DNA of 40,990 bases, taken from Planctomycetota bacterium (GTDB lineage: Bacteria > Planctomycetota > PLA2 > JAEUHO01). Shown here piece by piece: positions 33,301-40,162 of the stretch (its first letter is position 1; the number at the start of each line of letters is the position of its first letter). The notes beneath the pieces were generated by a model. It saw nothing but the letters and a program-made list of their open reading frames with translations, was not told the DNA's origin and ran no database searches. A program made the translations under genes and the position numbers. The DNA lies in the NCBI GenBank assembly GCA_030065025.1, contig JASJDY010000083.1, positions 1 to 40,990 of the forward strand, in the 5' to 3' direction.

Positions 33301-34204
33301 GACCGTCAACCCGCCCGGCACGCGCCGCCAGGACCTGCGCACCATTCAGCTCAAGAAGTGGTCGCCGGCGAACGAGACGCTCACCTTCCAGCGCGCCTAC
33401 ACCATCAAGGGGCAGGTGCGCACCACGGAGGGCAAGATCCCCACGGAGGTCAACCTGCGCTGGCGCAAGGTCGGCACCCAGCGCTGGCAGTACGGCGGCG
33501 ACGTGCAGGAAGACGGCAGCTTCACGATCTCCCAGCTCGAGGCCGGGCGCTACGAGCTGAAGGTCGGGGGCGGCGTCGAGGCGGTTGCCATGCCGCGGGC
33601 GCCGGGCGAGCCGGCGCCGCCGGAGCCCAACGTCGTCACGGCGCGCGCCGGCGCGACGGGGGTGCAGCTCGTCGTGGATCTGGGCGCGACGCTCACGGTC
33701 AAGGTGCGCGGGCTGAGCGGGACCGGCGAGGACCAGGGTCGCACCGCGTACCTGCGCGAGAGTGTGCAGCGCGGCGCGCAGTTCATCCACGGCCGGTGGG
33801 AGCGGAGCGACACCATCGCGTTCCGCGGCCTCAAGGCCGACTCGACGTACACCCTCTGGATCGGCGGCCTGCCCGGCGGCAGGTACGTGCGCCAGACCGG
33901 CGTGCGGGCGCAGCGGACGACGCTCACGGTCGACGCCCAGGAGGGCGGCACGATCCGCGGCGTCATCAAGGTGCCGCCCGAGGCGGGCACGCTGCGCCAC
34001 ATCCACGTGAGCGCCTTCCGCCAGGACGGCGCCGGCTCCAACGCGAACGCCGATCTGGAGACGGGCCGCTTCACGCTCGAGGGCCTGCCGGAGGGCGAGT
34101 GGACCCTGACCGCCTACGGCTGGGGTGAGGACTCCGGCCAGTGGCGCGGCACGGCCACGGCCTCCGTCGGCGGCGAGGTCGAGATCGTCCTCAAGAAGCA
34201 ATAG
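30335..34204 (+). CDS. Giant membrane-anchored protein with carboxypeptidase-regulatory-like repeats (1289 aa)
   Basis: One N-terminal helix (MWLIVLLAVAAAGWFLFGAG) anchors the protein; an acidic Gly/Asp-rich spacer follows. The rest is a string of roughly a dozen beta-sandwich repeats of about 90 residues, such as GRILYADDKPFRGMVVAT with DEEGRFELTGLAKGRYQI, GRVLTDDGRPVPGAVVQA and GTVKGPDGKGVAGVRVSA. The hallmark DAQGRFEVRGLGP recurs in most. No enzyme site is recognised. The plan matches the 960-residue protein at 10791. The protein may act as a long surface or periplasmic scaffold. A clear GGGAGGGAAG ribosome site precedes the ATG. Confidence 0.88.
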   Translation: MRSGLMWLIVLLAVAAAGWFLFGAGDTGEGPAGDGADTSPGEESADVTEGPGPELMGSGGDRPIVPTEIRGRGMLQGVVRLSGVGIEADVELRHVTEVDPTNPYQGGMERMFIERLLDSGISPKKPIGRTSTSADGHFKFKGLAPGLYEVRAMSADGALGFASGMLPQRGARVEVNVDLPDGQQGLKGRILYADDKPFRGMVVATPGQQAFAAAMMGGGGQVRPGFTDEEGRFELTGLAKGRYQISAIIPGALRVMGAPIDLPYQGEYELKILVGGTTVKGKVIAAATEEPVAGANVFGGGGNPEANFSIFSTQSGEDGTFELTIPAGRGGGMFVRAAGYAPQMVEFRGGVDENVVVSMLALGKLSGRVTAQEGGSAIQGVTVFATPQSGRGMPFGGGLNAAITDADGRYTFDGVQPGAVKVHALGGGWVSVGMSGFGFGDVNTPYVVELESGSSAEQDLEVIASGKVKGRVLTDDGRPVPGAVVQAGAPTGIREMVAAMMTMGISFASDVTDGDGAYEIDMIVPGTDYQLAAKAPEHPDASSQKFTGASGKTETIDIRFPKSRWLEVTVVESGGGPIAGVMLRIAPKREGNMRVVVSDFFGAGTFWTTDAEGKARVGPLPEGELEIGASAAGYIQDERDVPGGDEASIKLELRKGLVIAGRIVLPEGIPAQSVRVRIERDRAGPGGEWFYERAPVDAAGRFRLDTIKSPGEYKITGSGNWENRRFSGTARADAGDEDVVLELTESDPEKRETVEVSVLDAEGKPVPSGRITLWSFRQNGSNSSGTRINNGKAFFRGFRSEGDLYVEVFELVGSTRGATIQPISITSGKAEVRLPRPVSIAGTVKGPDGKGVAGVRVSARPVHPHRGTSRTGRQHGEAISDAQGRFEVRGLGPLTYKLAIRAPSEYAPVPTIDAQGGDERIAVELRTGAAATLTILDYEGKPVAGASAYLRAVQEDREQPSYRSFGGPTSDAQGVLALKGLEPGVVFDLTVNPPGTRRQDLRTIQLKKWSPANETLTFQRAYTIKGQVRTTEGKIPTEVNLRWRKVGTQRWQYGGDVQEDGSFTISQLEAGRYELKVGGGVEAVAMPRAPGEPAPPEPNVVTARAGATGVQLVVDLGATLTVKVRGLSGTGEDQGRTAYLRESVQRGAQFIHGRWERSDTIAFRGLKADSTYTLWIGGLPGGRYVRQTGVRAQRTTLTVDAQEGGTIRGVIKVPPEAGTLRHIHVSAFRQDGAGSNANADLETGRFTLEGLPEGEWTLTAYGWGEDSGQWRGTATASVGGEVEIVLKKQ

Positions 34205-34327
34205 ATCGGGCCCCTGGCCCCGTGTGTGTGCGTTAGGCCAATCGTCTGACTTCCGTGCTTGAGTCCTCCAGGCCCGGGGTCGAAGAGGGATCCGCGAAGC
34301 CTCATGACGGGGCGGAGGACGAGATCC

Positions 34328-34681
34328 ATGGCCAGCGGTGAATCCGTTGAGGTCCTGAACCTCAAGCGGCTCGAGGACAGCACGGGCGGAGATACCGAGC
34401 TCATCGTCGAGCTCGCGGAGCTCTACATCGCCGACACGGAGGCGCGCCTGCCCGAGCTGCTGGAGGCCGCCGAGGCCCAGGAGCTCGAGCGCGTCGGTCG
34501 CGTCGCGCACGGGCTCAAGGGCGCGTCGGCGTCCCTCGGCTGCGACGAGGCGGCTGCCGCCTTCCGTCGCATCGAGGAGATGGGCCGCCAGGGCATCGGG
34601 GACGACATGGATACGGCCGTAGAGCAGGCCCAGGCGGCTTGGCGCCGGGCGTGCGAGCGCTTGCGAGAGGTGGCGGCGTAG
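34328..34681 (+). CDS. Hpt-domain phosphotransfer protein
   Basis: The 117-residue protein is a single histidine-phosphotransfer domain. The motif RVAHGLKGASASLG holds the phosphate-accepting His61 and Lys64 (H-x2-K-G). Helices LIVELAELYIADTEARL before it fit the four-helix bundle. It passes phosphate between receivers in a phosphorelay. The response regulator gene 29 bases downstream is its likely partner. GGAGGA precedes the ATG. Confidence 0.92.
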   Translation: MASGESVEVLNLKRLEDSTGGDTELIVELAELYIADTEARLPELLEAAEAQELERVGRVAHGLKGASASLGCDEAAAAFRRIEEMGRQGIGDDMDTAVEQAQAAWRRACERLREVAA

Positions 34682-34710
34682 CCGCCTGAAGGCACCTGAA
34701 GGGAGGCGCC

Positions 34711-35331
34711 ATGAGGATCCTGATCGCGGACGACCAGGTGATCGCACGCCGCATTCTCGAGGAAGCGGTGGGCGACCTCGGCCACGAGGTCACCGTCGTG
34801 TGCGACGGGCGCGAGGCGTGGGATCAGCTCACCGCCACGCGCTATGACGTCGTCATCAGCGACTGGGTCATGCCGCGCATCGACGGCATCGAGCTCTGCC
34901 GCCGCATCCGCGGCCGCAAGGGCGAGCCCTTCACCTACGTGATGCTCGTGAGCGCGCGCAACTCCACCGAAGACGTCGTCAAGGGCATCATGGCGGGCGC
35001 GAACGACTTCATGACGAAGCCGATCGAGCGCGCCGAGCTGCGAGCGCGGCTGCATGCCGCCCAGCGGGCGGTCGACCTCGAGCGCTCGCTGGCGAGCCGG
35101 CTCATCGACCTCGAGCGCGCGCTCGAGGAGGTCGCCCAGCTGCGCAGCCTGCTGCCCATCTGCATGTACTGCAAGAGCATCCGCAACGACCAGCAGGCCT
35201 GGGACGACATCGAGGAGTATCTGCACCGGCACGCCAACGCCGAGTGCACGCACTCGATCTGCCCCGACTGCTACGAGCAGCACGTCCAGCCGATGCTCGA
35301 CGAGATGCACCGGAGCAAGAAAGCCTCGTAG
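34711..35331 (+). CDS. Response regulator with a C-terminal zinc-ribbon-like module
   Basis: The 206-residue protein begins with a complete receiver domain: Asp7-Asp8, phosphate-accepting Asp51 (DVVISDWVMP), Ser81 and Lys103 (MTKP). A helical linker leads to a C-terminal module LPICMYCKSIRND ... HSICPDC with Cys151, Cys154, His181, Cys184 and Cys187. This module recurs on signalling proteins in many bacteria, but its output is not known to me. There is no DNA-binding domain. The Hpt gene just upstream suggests a two-gene relay. Confidence 0.92.
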   Translation: MRILIADDQVIARRILEEAVGDLGHEVTVVCDGREAWDQLTATRYDVVISDWVMPRIDGIELCRRIRGRKGEPFTYVMLVSARNSTEDVVKGIMAGANDFMTKPIERAELRARLHAAQRAVDLERSLASRLIDLERALEEVAQLRSLLPICMYCKSIRNDQQAWDDIEEYLHRHANAECTHSICPDCYEQHVQPMLDEMHRSKKAS

Positions 35332-35354
35332 AGGCGCGGCCCCGCGCGGTCAGG

Positions 35355-35360
35355 TAGTCT
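35355..35360 (+). promoter_or_regulatory. TAGTCT -10 box before hemH, leaderless arrangement
   Basis: TAGTCT ends nine bases before the ATG of hemH, with no ribosome site between. It is one of the recurrent TANNNT boxes placed close to start codons here. Confidence 0.45.
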
Positions 35361-35369
35361 CCTCCGGCC

Positions 35370-36329
35370 ATGAAGACCGGCGTCTGCCTCGTCCAGCTCG
35401 GTACGCCCGATGAGCCCACCGTGCCCGCGGTGCGTCGCTACCTCGAGGAGTTCCTCCTCGACCGGCGCGTCGTGGATCTGACGCCCTGGCTGTGGAAGCC
35501 GATCCTCTACGGGATCATCCTGCGCACGCGGCCCAAGCGCTCCGCCGCGAACTACCAGCTCGTGTGGACCGACGAGGGCTCGCCCCTGCTGCTCTACACC
35601 GAGTCGCTCGCGCGCAAGCTCGGCGCCGCCCTCGGCGACGACTTCGTCGTGAACTGCGGCATGCGCATCGGCAACCCGTCCGTCGGCTCGCGACTCGACG
35701 AGCTCGTGGAGGCCGGCTGCGAGCGCATCCTCGTGCTGCCCTGCTATCCGCAGTGGTCCACGGCCACGAACCTCTCGGTGGAGGACGCGGTCGGCTGGTG
35801 GCGTGACGAGCGGCCCGATGCGCCGGAGACGGTGGTGATCGGTAGCTTCCCCGACCACCCGGCCTACATCGCCGCGCTCGCGCGCTCGGTGCGCGAGGCC
35901 GGTGTCGAAGCGAGCGCCGAAGCCCCGTTGGTGATCTCGTTCCACGGCATCCCGCAGAAGTACGCCGACAAGAAGGGCGACCCGTATCCGCAGGAGTGCG
36001 AGGCGACGGCGCGCGCGCTCGCGGCGGCTCTCGAGCTTCCTGAGGATGCCTGGCGCATCGCCTACCAGAGCCGCTTCGGTCCGGCGGCGTGGCTGCAGCC
36101 CTACTGCGACGAGCTGCTGCAGGAGCTTGCGGAGAGCGGCATCCGTACGGTGAGCGTGGTCTCGCCCTCCTTCCTCGCCGACTGCCTCGAGACGATCGAC
36201 GAGATCGGGCGCGAGCTGCGCGAGGAGTTCGAAGAGGCGGGCGGCACATCGTTCACGCGGGTGCCGTGCCTGAACGACGCGGACGACCTGGTGGACGCGC
36301 TGGCGGAGATCCTGCGGGCGAACGCTTGA
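35370..36329 (+). CDS. hemH: Ferrochelatase
   Basis: Ferrochelatase inserts iron into protoporphyrin IX, the last step of protoheme synthesis. The 319-residue length is normal. The catalytic His192 lies in VISFHGIP, and the conserved Glu274 lies in DCLETIDEI. YQSRFGPAAWLQPY matches the E. coli-type enzymes. Heme made here would feed the ResB-CcsA system encoded 28 kb away. The gene ends 9 bases before the convergent next gene, with no visible terminator. Confidence 0.96.
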   Translation: MKTGVCLVQLGTPDEPTVPAVRRYLEEFLLDRRVVDLTPWLWKPILYGIILRTRPKRSAANYQLVWTDEGSPLLLYTESLARKLGAALGDDFVVNCGMRIGNPSVGSRLDELVEAGCERILVLPCYPQWSTATNLSVEDAVGWWRDERPDAPETVVIGSFPDHPAYIAALARSVREAGVEASAEAPLVISFHGIPQKYADKKGDPYPQECEATARALAAALELPEDAWRIAYQSRFGPAAWLQPYCDELLQELAESGIRTVSVVSPSFLADCLETIDEIGRELREEFEEAGGTSFTRVPCLNDADDLVDALAEILRANA

Positions 36330-36338
36330 GCCGCAGCT

Positions 36339-37595
36339 TCAGTCCGTCGTCACCACGCGGTCCCGCGCGCGCGTCGCTCGCTTCAGGAACAGGATGCCGA
36401 ACGACGTGTGGACGTGGTCGCCCCAGCTGCCCAGCGAAGGCGCCTGCCGCTCCAGCAGCATGTCCGCGCCCTTCCGGTACCAGTCGTGCTCGCCCAGCCA
36501 GCGCCGGCCGGTGAGCATGCCCATGCGCTCGAGGCCGTACACGTAGTAGAGGTGGTGCGCGTTCCGCGGATGGCCCGGATTGCCGGTCACGCTGAAGTGC
36601 TCCTGCATCCACGCCAGGCCGTCGCGGATCGAGTCGCGTGACTTCTTGCGGTCGGCGCCCTTGAAGCGCCGGCTGCGCCACAGACCCTCCTGGCAGATCG
36701 CGACGCACGCCACCCCGGCCGTCGTCATCGAGCCCGTCTCGGGGTGGGTCCAGAGCGTCTTCTCACCGAGCGGGCCGTCCTTCTTGCCGGGGCTGTAGTG
36801 GAAGCCGCGCGCCTCCGCCGGCGTCTTCGACTGGAAGGCGTAGCCCTCGCGGACACGGTGGTCCAGCAGGTCGACCTTCGGCCCCTTCACGTGCTGGAGT
36901 GCGAGCAGTCCGTGGAGGGCGGAGCGCCAGACCTGGGCATCGACCTTGAACCCCATGTCCATGATCGCGCGCAAGCCCAGCAGCGCGTACTGCGCGTTGC
37001 TCAGGTCGTGGCCCGTTGCCGTGTCGGAGGCCTTGATGTCGTAGTGCCACAGGCCGCTCGCGTTCTGGGCCTTCAGCAGGTAGTCGAGGCCGGCCTTCAC
37101 GCGCTCGACCTCGCGCTTGCTGAGCTTCTTGCGTGTCTGCTTCGGCCGCAGGCGCTTGCTGCGCTTCGTCCCCACGTCGGTGTCACGCGTGTCGAGCTTG
37201 GGCTCGTGCGCCGCGTGGATGACCATCATGTACAGGCCGACGCTGTAGACACGCCGGAGGGGCATGCCGTCGAGGACGCGGAAGGCCTTCTCGACCTGGG
37301 CGTCCGAGCGCGGGACCCCGGACTTGAGCAGTGCCAGCAGGGGCAGCGCGGTGTGCCCCATTGCCTGGTCGTGGGCCGGGTTGCCCCAGTGCCCGGTGTC
37401 GGCCTGCTCCAGGCGCAGGTTCATGACGGCCTTCTTGATGGCCTCGTGGACCGCGAGCCGGAAGCTCGGGGGATAGCGCTCCACTTTCTTGGCGCCCTTG
37501 CGGGTCGGCGGCGCTCCCTGGGCCGGGCCCGCGCAGGCGAGTGCAAGCAGCAGGGCGGCCACGAGCCACGGGGTGGGGGAGCGCGAACGAGCCAT
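36339..37595 (-). CDS. Exported terpene-cyclase/prenyltransferase-like repeat protein
   Basis: The 418-residue product from ATG 37595 has a signal peptide (WLVAALLLALACAGPAQG). The rest is a helical alpha/alpha-barrel-like protein with repeats resembling squalene-hopene-cyclase motifs. Examples are QADTGHWGNPAHDQAMGHTA, QNASGLWHYD, TAGVACVAICQEGLW and RQAPSLGSWGDHVHTSFGIL. The acidic DxDD motif of true cyclases is not seen, and an exported protein would not be expected to make terpenes. Such proteins are common in Planctomycetota with unknown function. TAGACT lies eight bases before the ATG, with no ribosome site. Confidence 0.83.
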   Translation of the reverse strand: MARSRSPTPWLVAALLLALACAGPAQGAPPTRKGAKKVERYPPSFRLAVHEAIKKAVMNLRLEQADTGHWGNPAHDQAMGHTALPLLALLKSGVPRSDAQVEKAFRVLDGMPLRRVYSVGLYMMVIHAAHEPKLDTRDTDVGTKRSKRLRPKQTRKKLSKREVERVKAGLDYLLKAQNASGLWHYDIKASDTATGHDLSNAQYALLGLRAIMDMGFKVDAQVWRSALHGLLALQHVKGPKVDLLDHRVREGYAFQSKTPAEARGFHYSPGKKDGPLGEKTLWTHPETGSMTTAGVACVAICQEGLWRSRRFKGADRKKSRDSIRDGLAWMQEHFSVTGNPGHPRNAHHLYYVYGLERMGMLTGRRWLGEHDWYRKGADMLLERQAPSLGSWGDHVHTSFGILFLKRATRARDRVVTTD

Positions 37596-37603
37596 CCGCG
37601 ACG

Positions 37604-37609
37604 AGTCTA
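37604..37609 (-). promoter_or_regulatory. TAGACT -10 box, leaderless arrangement
   Basis: TAGACT on the minus strand lies eight bases before the ATG at 37595, and no ribosome site is present. The same hexamer precedes lysR. Confidence 0.5.
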
Positions 37610-37734
37610 GCAATGCCCGCGTCCCGGCGGACGGCGCCCGTCTCTCGGCGCCACGAACGCGACTCTTGAGCGTCCATCAAGGCCGCATAAAGCCCTCAGA
37701 ATCAACGAGTTCGGGCAAAGGTCTTCCCGGATCG

Positions 37735-37767
37735 CGGATTCGGGGGTAGAAATGTCGCCCGAATCCG
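37735..37767. promoter_or_regulatory. Perfect 10-bp inverted repeat upstream of the tiny lipoprotein gene
   Basis: CGGATTCGGG (37735-37744) and CCCGAATCCG (37758-37767) flank a 13-base spacer holding TAGAAAT, which has a -10-like form. The site lies 82 bases before the ATG at 37849. It could be an operator around a promoter or an RNA hairpin in the leader; the sequence alone does not decide. Confidence 0.55.
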
Positions 37768-37848
37768 TAGGAACCGCCTGCGGCCAACCAAGGGTAGAGG
37801 CGTAGGGACATCCCGACCGGAGTCTCGCGCACTCGAGGGAGAGATCCA

Positions 37849-37971
37849 ATGTCCAAGCTTCGCGCCATCCTGCTCGTCGCGCTCGTCCTGTGTGCCGGCA
37901 CCACCATGGCCGCCTGCAGCACGTTCGGCTGCGGTTGCCCCTGCAACCCCTGCGGCGAGGGCCCCAAGTAG
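37849..37971 (+). CDS. Tiny Cys-rich lipoprotein (40 aa)
   Basis: This 41-codon gene encodes MSKLRAILLVALVLCAGTTM, a signal peptide, and then AACSTFGCGCPCNPCGEGPK. The lipobox is MAAC. The mature peptide after cleavage would have only 18 residues with five Cys, including a CGCPCNPC cluster able to bind a metal. The ATG has GGGAGAG seven bases upstream. A structured upstream region and a textbook terminator bracket it, so it is an independent unit. It resembles the small entericidin-like class of lipoproteins in size only. Function is unknown. Confidence 0.8.
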   Translation: MSKLRAILLVALVLCAGTTMAACSTFGCGCPCNPCGEGPK

Positions 37972-37999
37972 TCTGACTACTTGACACCAAAACGATGGA

Positions 38000-38039
38000 G
38001 GCCGGTTCCGCTCACGCGGAACCGGCCTTCTTCTTTTTT
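38000..38039 (+). terminator. Strong Rho-independent terminator
   Basis: GGCCGGTTCCG (38000-38010) pairs perfectly with CGGAACCGGCC (38017-38027) around a 6-base loop, and TTCTTCTTTTTT follows. It ends the 40-residue lipoprotein unit. It is the only classical stem plus T-tract terminator I found in the window. It also lies directly after the tupC stop, where the opposite strand shows a weaker TCGTTTT tail. Confidence 0.93.
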
Positions 38040-38040
38040 G

Positions 38041-38607
38041 TCATGCGTGCAGGTCGATGACGCGCGTGATGCGCGCGGTTCCCAGGTCGGGCGCCGCGAT
38101 GACGAGCGTGCCTTCGTAGCTCACGAGCGCTTCGTTCACCGCAGTCGTGCCTTCGTCGTCCAGCGCGGCGTACGGTTCATCGAGGAGGAGCAGCTCCGGC
38201 TCGGTAGCCAGCGCACGCGCGATCGCGACACGCCGGCGCTCTCCGCCGGACATGGCCTTGGCCGGACGACCGGCGAGGTGCGCGGCGCCGAGGCGCGACA
38301 GCCAGGTGTCGGCTGCGGCAGCCGACTTGCCGTGCAGCCGCAGCGCATAGGCCACATTCGCGCGCGCAGAGCCGCGGAAGAAGTAGGGGCGCTGGTGGAC
38401 GAGCACCGCGCGCCCGCGCCGCGGCACGCCTTCGAGTGTTCCGCCCGAGAGCGTCTGCAGGCCGGCCAGGACGCGCAGCAGCGTCGACTTGCCGCTGCCG
38501 TTGGGTCCGCGGACGCCCAGGCGCTCGCCGCCCTGGATCTCCAGCGCAGCGAGCTGCAGCGCCTGCACGTCGCCGAAGCGTACGGAGAGGTCGCGCCCGC
38601 GGATCAC
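38041..38607 (-). CDS. tupC: Tungstate ABC transporter ATP-binding protein
   Basis: This 188-residue ATPase has Walker A GPNGSGKST (34-42), the signature SGGER (120-124) and Walker B LLLLDEP (Asp143, Glu144). It powers uptake by the permease encoded upstream. It is short for an ABC ATPase and has no extra C-terminal domain. The GTG at 38607 overlaps the permease stop as GTGA. The substrate is inferred from the TupA-like binding protein in the same cluster. Confidence 0.9.
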   Translation of the reverse strand: MIRGRDLSVRFGDVQALQLAALEIQGGERLGVRGPNGSGKSTLLRVLAGLQTLSGGTLEGVPRRGRAVLVHQRPYFFRGSARANVAYALRLHGKSAAAADTWLSRLGAAHLAGRPAKAMSGGERRRVAIARALATEPELLLLDEPYAALDDEGTTAVNEALVSYEGTLVIAAPDLGTARITRVIDLHA

Positions 38608-39299
38608 GACTCGCGCTCCCGCTCGAGCAGGAACGCGATCGTCGCGATCACGCACGCGAGCGCGATCAAGATCAGTCCCGGCGCGACGGCCTTCGCGAAG
38701 TTGCCCTTCGAGAGGTCGAGCACGATCGTCGAAGCCAGCGTGCGGGTGCGCAGCTCGAGGTTGCCGCCGACGGGAATCGCGACGCCGAGTTCCGAGAAGC
38801 AGCGCGCGAACGCGGCCAGGATCGCCGCGACGATCGGCACGCGCACCTCGCCCAGCATCGTGAGCATCGCCCGCTGCCGTCCCGCGCCAAGCGTCAGCGC
38901 CGTCTCGAGCGGCGTGCCGCGCTGCGCACGCACTGCCGCGTGCGTGAAGGTGCCGAGGATGGGGAAGGCGAGGAGGAACTCGCCCGCGACGATCGCCTGC
39001 TTCGTGTACAGCGAGTCGAGCCAGCCGAGCGGCCCCTGGCGACTCAGCATGCCGAAGACGATGAGGCCGACCACGACCGTTGGCACGAACATGCCCACAC
39101 GCAGCACGAACACCTGGAGGCGGTACCCGCGCGGGCGATAGAGGCCGAGCCACGCGCCGTAGGGAATCGCCACGAGCGCGGCGAGCGTGACCGCGGTGAC
39201 GGTGCAGTAGAGCGTGACGCCGACGGCGTGGAAGACCTGCTGGTCGCCGCCTACGACGAGCCGAAAAGCCTCCTGAATGCCCTCCCACAGGAACTCCAC
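38604..39299 (-). CDS. tupB: Tungstate ABC transporter permease
   Basis: The 231-residue membrane protein has about five to six helices, including GVTLYCTVTAVTLAALVAIP, LRVGMFVPTVVVGLIVFGML and AVAPGLILIALACVIATIAF. The cytoplasmic coupling loop is LGAGRQRAMLTMLGEVRVP. The GTG start has GGGAG ten bases upstream. It lies 5 bases after tupA and overlaps tupC. Confidence 0.9.
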   Translation of the reverse strand: MEFLWEGIQEAFRLVVGGDQQVFHAVGVTLYCTVTAVTLAALVAIPYGAWLGLYRPRGYRLQVFVLRVGMFVPTVVVGLIVFGMLSRQGPLGWLDSLYTKQAIVAGEFLLAFPILGTFTHAAVRAQRGTPLETALTLGAGRQRAMLTMLGEVRVPIVAAILAAFARCFSELGVAIPVGGNLELRTRTLASTIVLDLSKGNFAKAVAPGLILIALACVIATIAFLLERERES

Positions 39300-39304
39300 G
39301 TCTG

Positions 39305-40150
39305 TCAGTCTCCCGCAGCGTGGGGATGGAAGAGCACCTCGCCGTCCATGCGAAAGGCGCCGATGCGCGCCTGGCCCTCGGGTGAGGTCAGATGGTCGAG
39401 CAGGCGCCGCGCCGCGTCCGTACGCGCGTGGGGGTGCCGCTGCGGGTTCACGAGCATCGCGCCGTAGGCATTGCGCAGATGCGGGTCACCCTCCACGAGC
39501 ACCTCGAGATCCTTGGTTCTCCGCGCCGCGAGGAACGTGCCGCGATCCGTCAGCACGTAGGCGCGACGTTGATCGGCCATCGTCAGGCAGGGCCCCATGC
39601 CCTGGCCGGCCTTCAGGTAGGTATCGGCCCCGCTGCTCGGGTAGTTCGCGTACACGCCGGCGTGAGCCCACAGCTCGAGCTCGCGGATGTGCGTGCCCGA
39701 GTCGTCTCCGCGCGAGACGAACAACGCTCTGTTCGCTGCGATGGCGGCGAGCGCCTTGCCGGCGTCGCGCATGCCACGGATGCCGGCCGGATCCGATGGC
39801 GGACCGACGATGACGAAGTCGTTCCACATCACGTCGCGCCGGTCGATGCCGTGCCCCGCTGCGATGAACGCGTCTTCGCGCGAGCGCGCGTGAACCAGCA
39901 CGAGGTCTGCGTCGCCGCGCTCGCCGAGGGCCAGGGCCCGACCGGTGCCGACGGCGATGACCTTGACCTGGATACCGGTGGCCTCGGACCAGGGCTCGAG
40001 GAGATGGCTCAGGAGACCGGAGTTCTCGGTGCTCGTCGTCGTGGCGAGCGTGATGCTGCGCTCGCCGGCGGCAGGACCGTCGTAGCCGGACACGAAGAGT
40101 GCGATCGCACCCACCGCCAGCAGCAGCAGGGGCAGGAACGCGCGGCTCAT
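39305..40150 (-). CDS. tupA: Tungstate-binding periplasmic protein
   Basis: TupA captures tungstate outside the membrane for the TupBC importer. The 281-residue protein has one N-terminal hydrophobic segment (LPLLLLAVGAIALFVSG). The anion-binding motif TTTSTENSGLL (Thr37-Ser40) and SRGDDSGT (146-153) are the marks of the TupA/WtpA-like tungstate binders. They separate it from ModA molybdate proteins, which lack TTTS. It starts 12 bases after the molybdopterin oxidoreductase gene, which would use the metal. Confidence 0.91.
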   Translation of the reverse strand: MSRAFLPLLLLAVGAIALFVSGYDGPAAGERSITLATTTSTENSGLLSHLLEPWSEATGIQVKVIAVGTGRALALGERGDADLVLVHARSREDAFIAAGHGIDRRDVMWNDFVIVGPPSDPAGIRGMRDAGKALAAIAANRALFVSRGDDSGTHIRELELWAHAGVYANYPSSGADTYLKAGQGMGPCLTMADQRRAYVLTDRGTFLAARRTKDLEVLVEGDPHLRNAYGAMLVNPQRHPHARTDAARRLLDHLTSPEGQARIGAFRMDGEVLFHPHAAGD

Positions 40151-40162
40151 GGGGTGGTGGCC

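Noticed and set aside
32834-34747. A 637-codon minus-strand frame opposite the giant repeat protein and Hpt gene
   Set aside because: It crosses two well-supported genes, has no start signal and no recognisable domain.
36339-37595. A true squalene-hopene cyclase
   Set aside because: A signal peptide is present, the acidic DxDD catalytic motif is not seen, and the length is well below that family.
37666-37693. A promoter TTGAGC ... TAAAGC before the tiny lipoprotein gene
   Set aside because: The -10 match is poor and it lies far from the gene; the inverted repeat with TAGAAAT is a better candidate, although also unproven.
38041-40150. A molybdate ModABC transporter
   Set aside because: The binding protein has the TTTS and SRGDDSGT motifs of tungstate-type TupA, and the ATPase lacks the C-terminal molybdate-binding domain of ModC.
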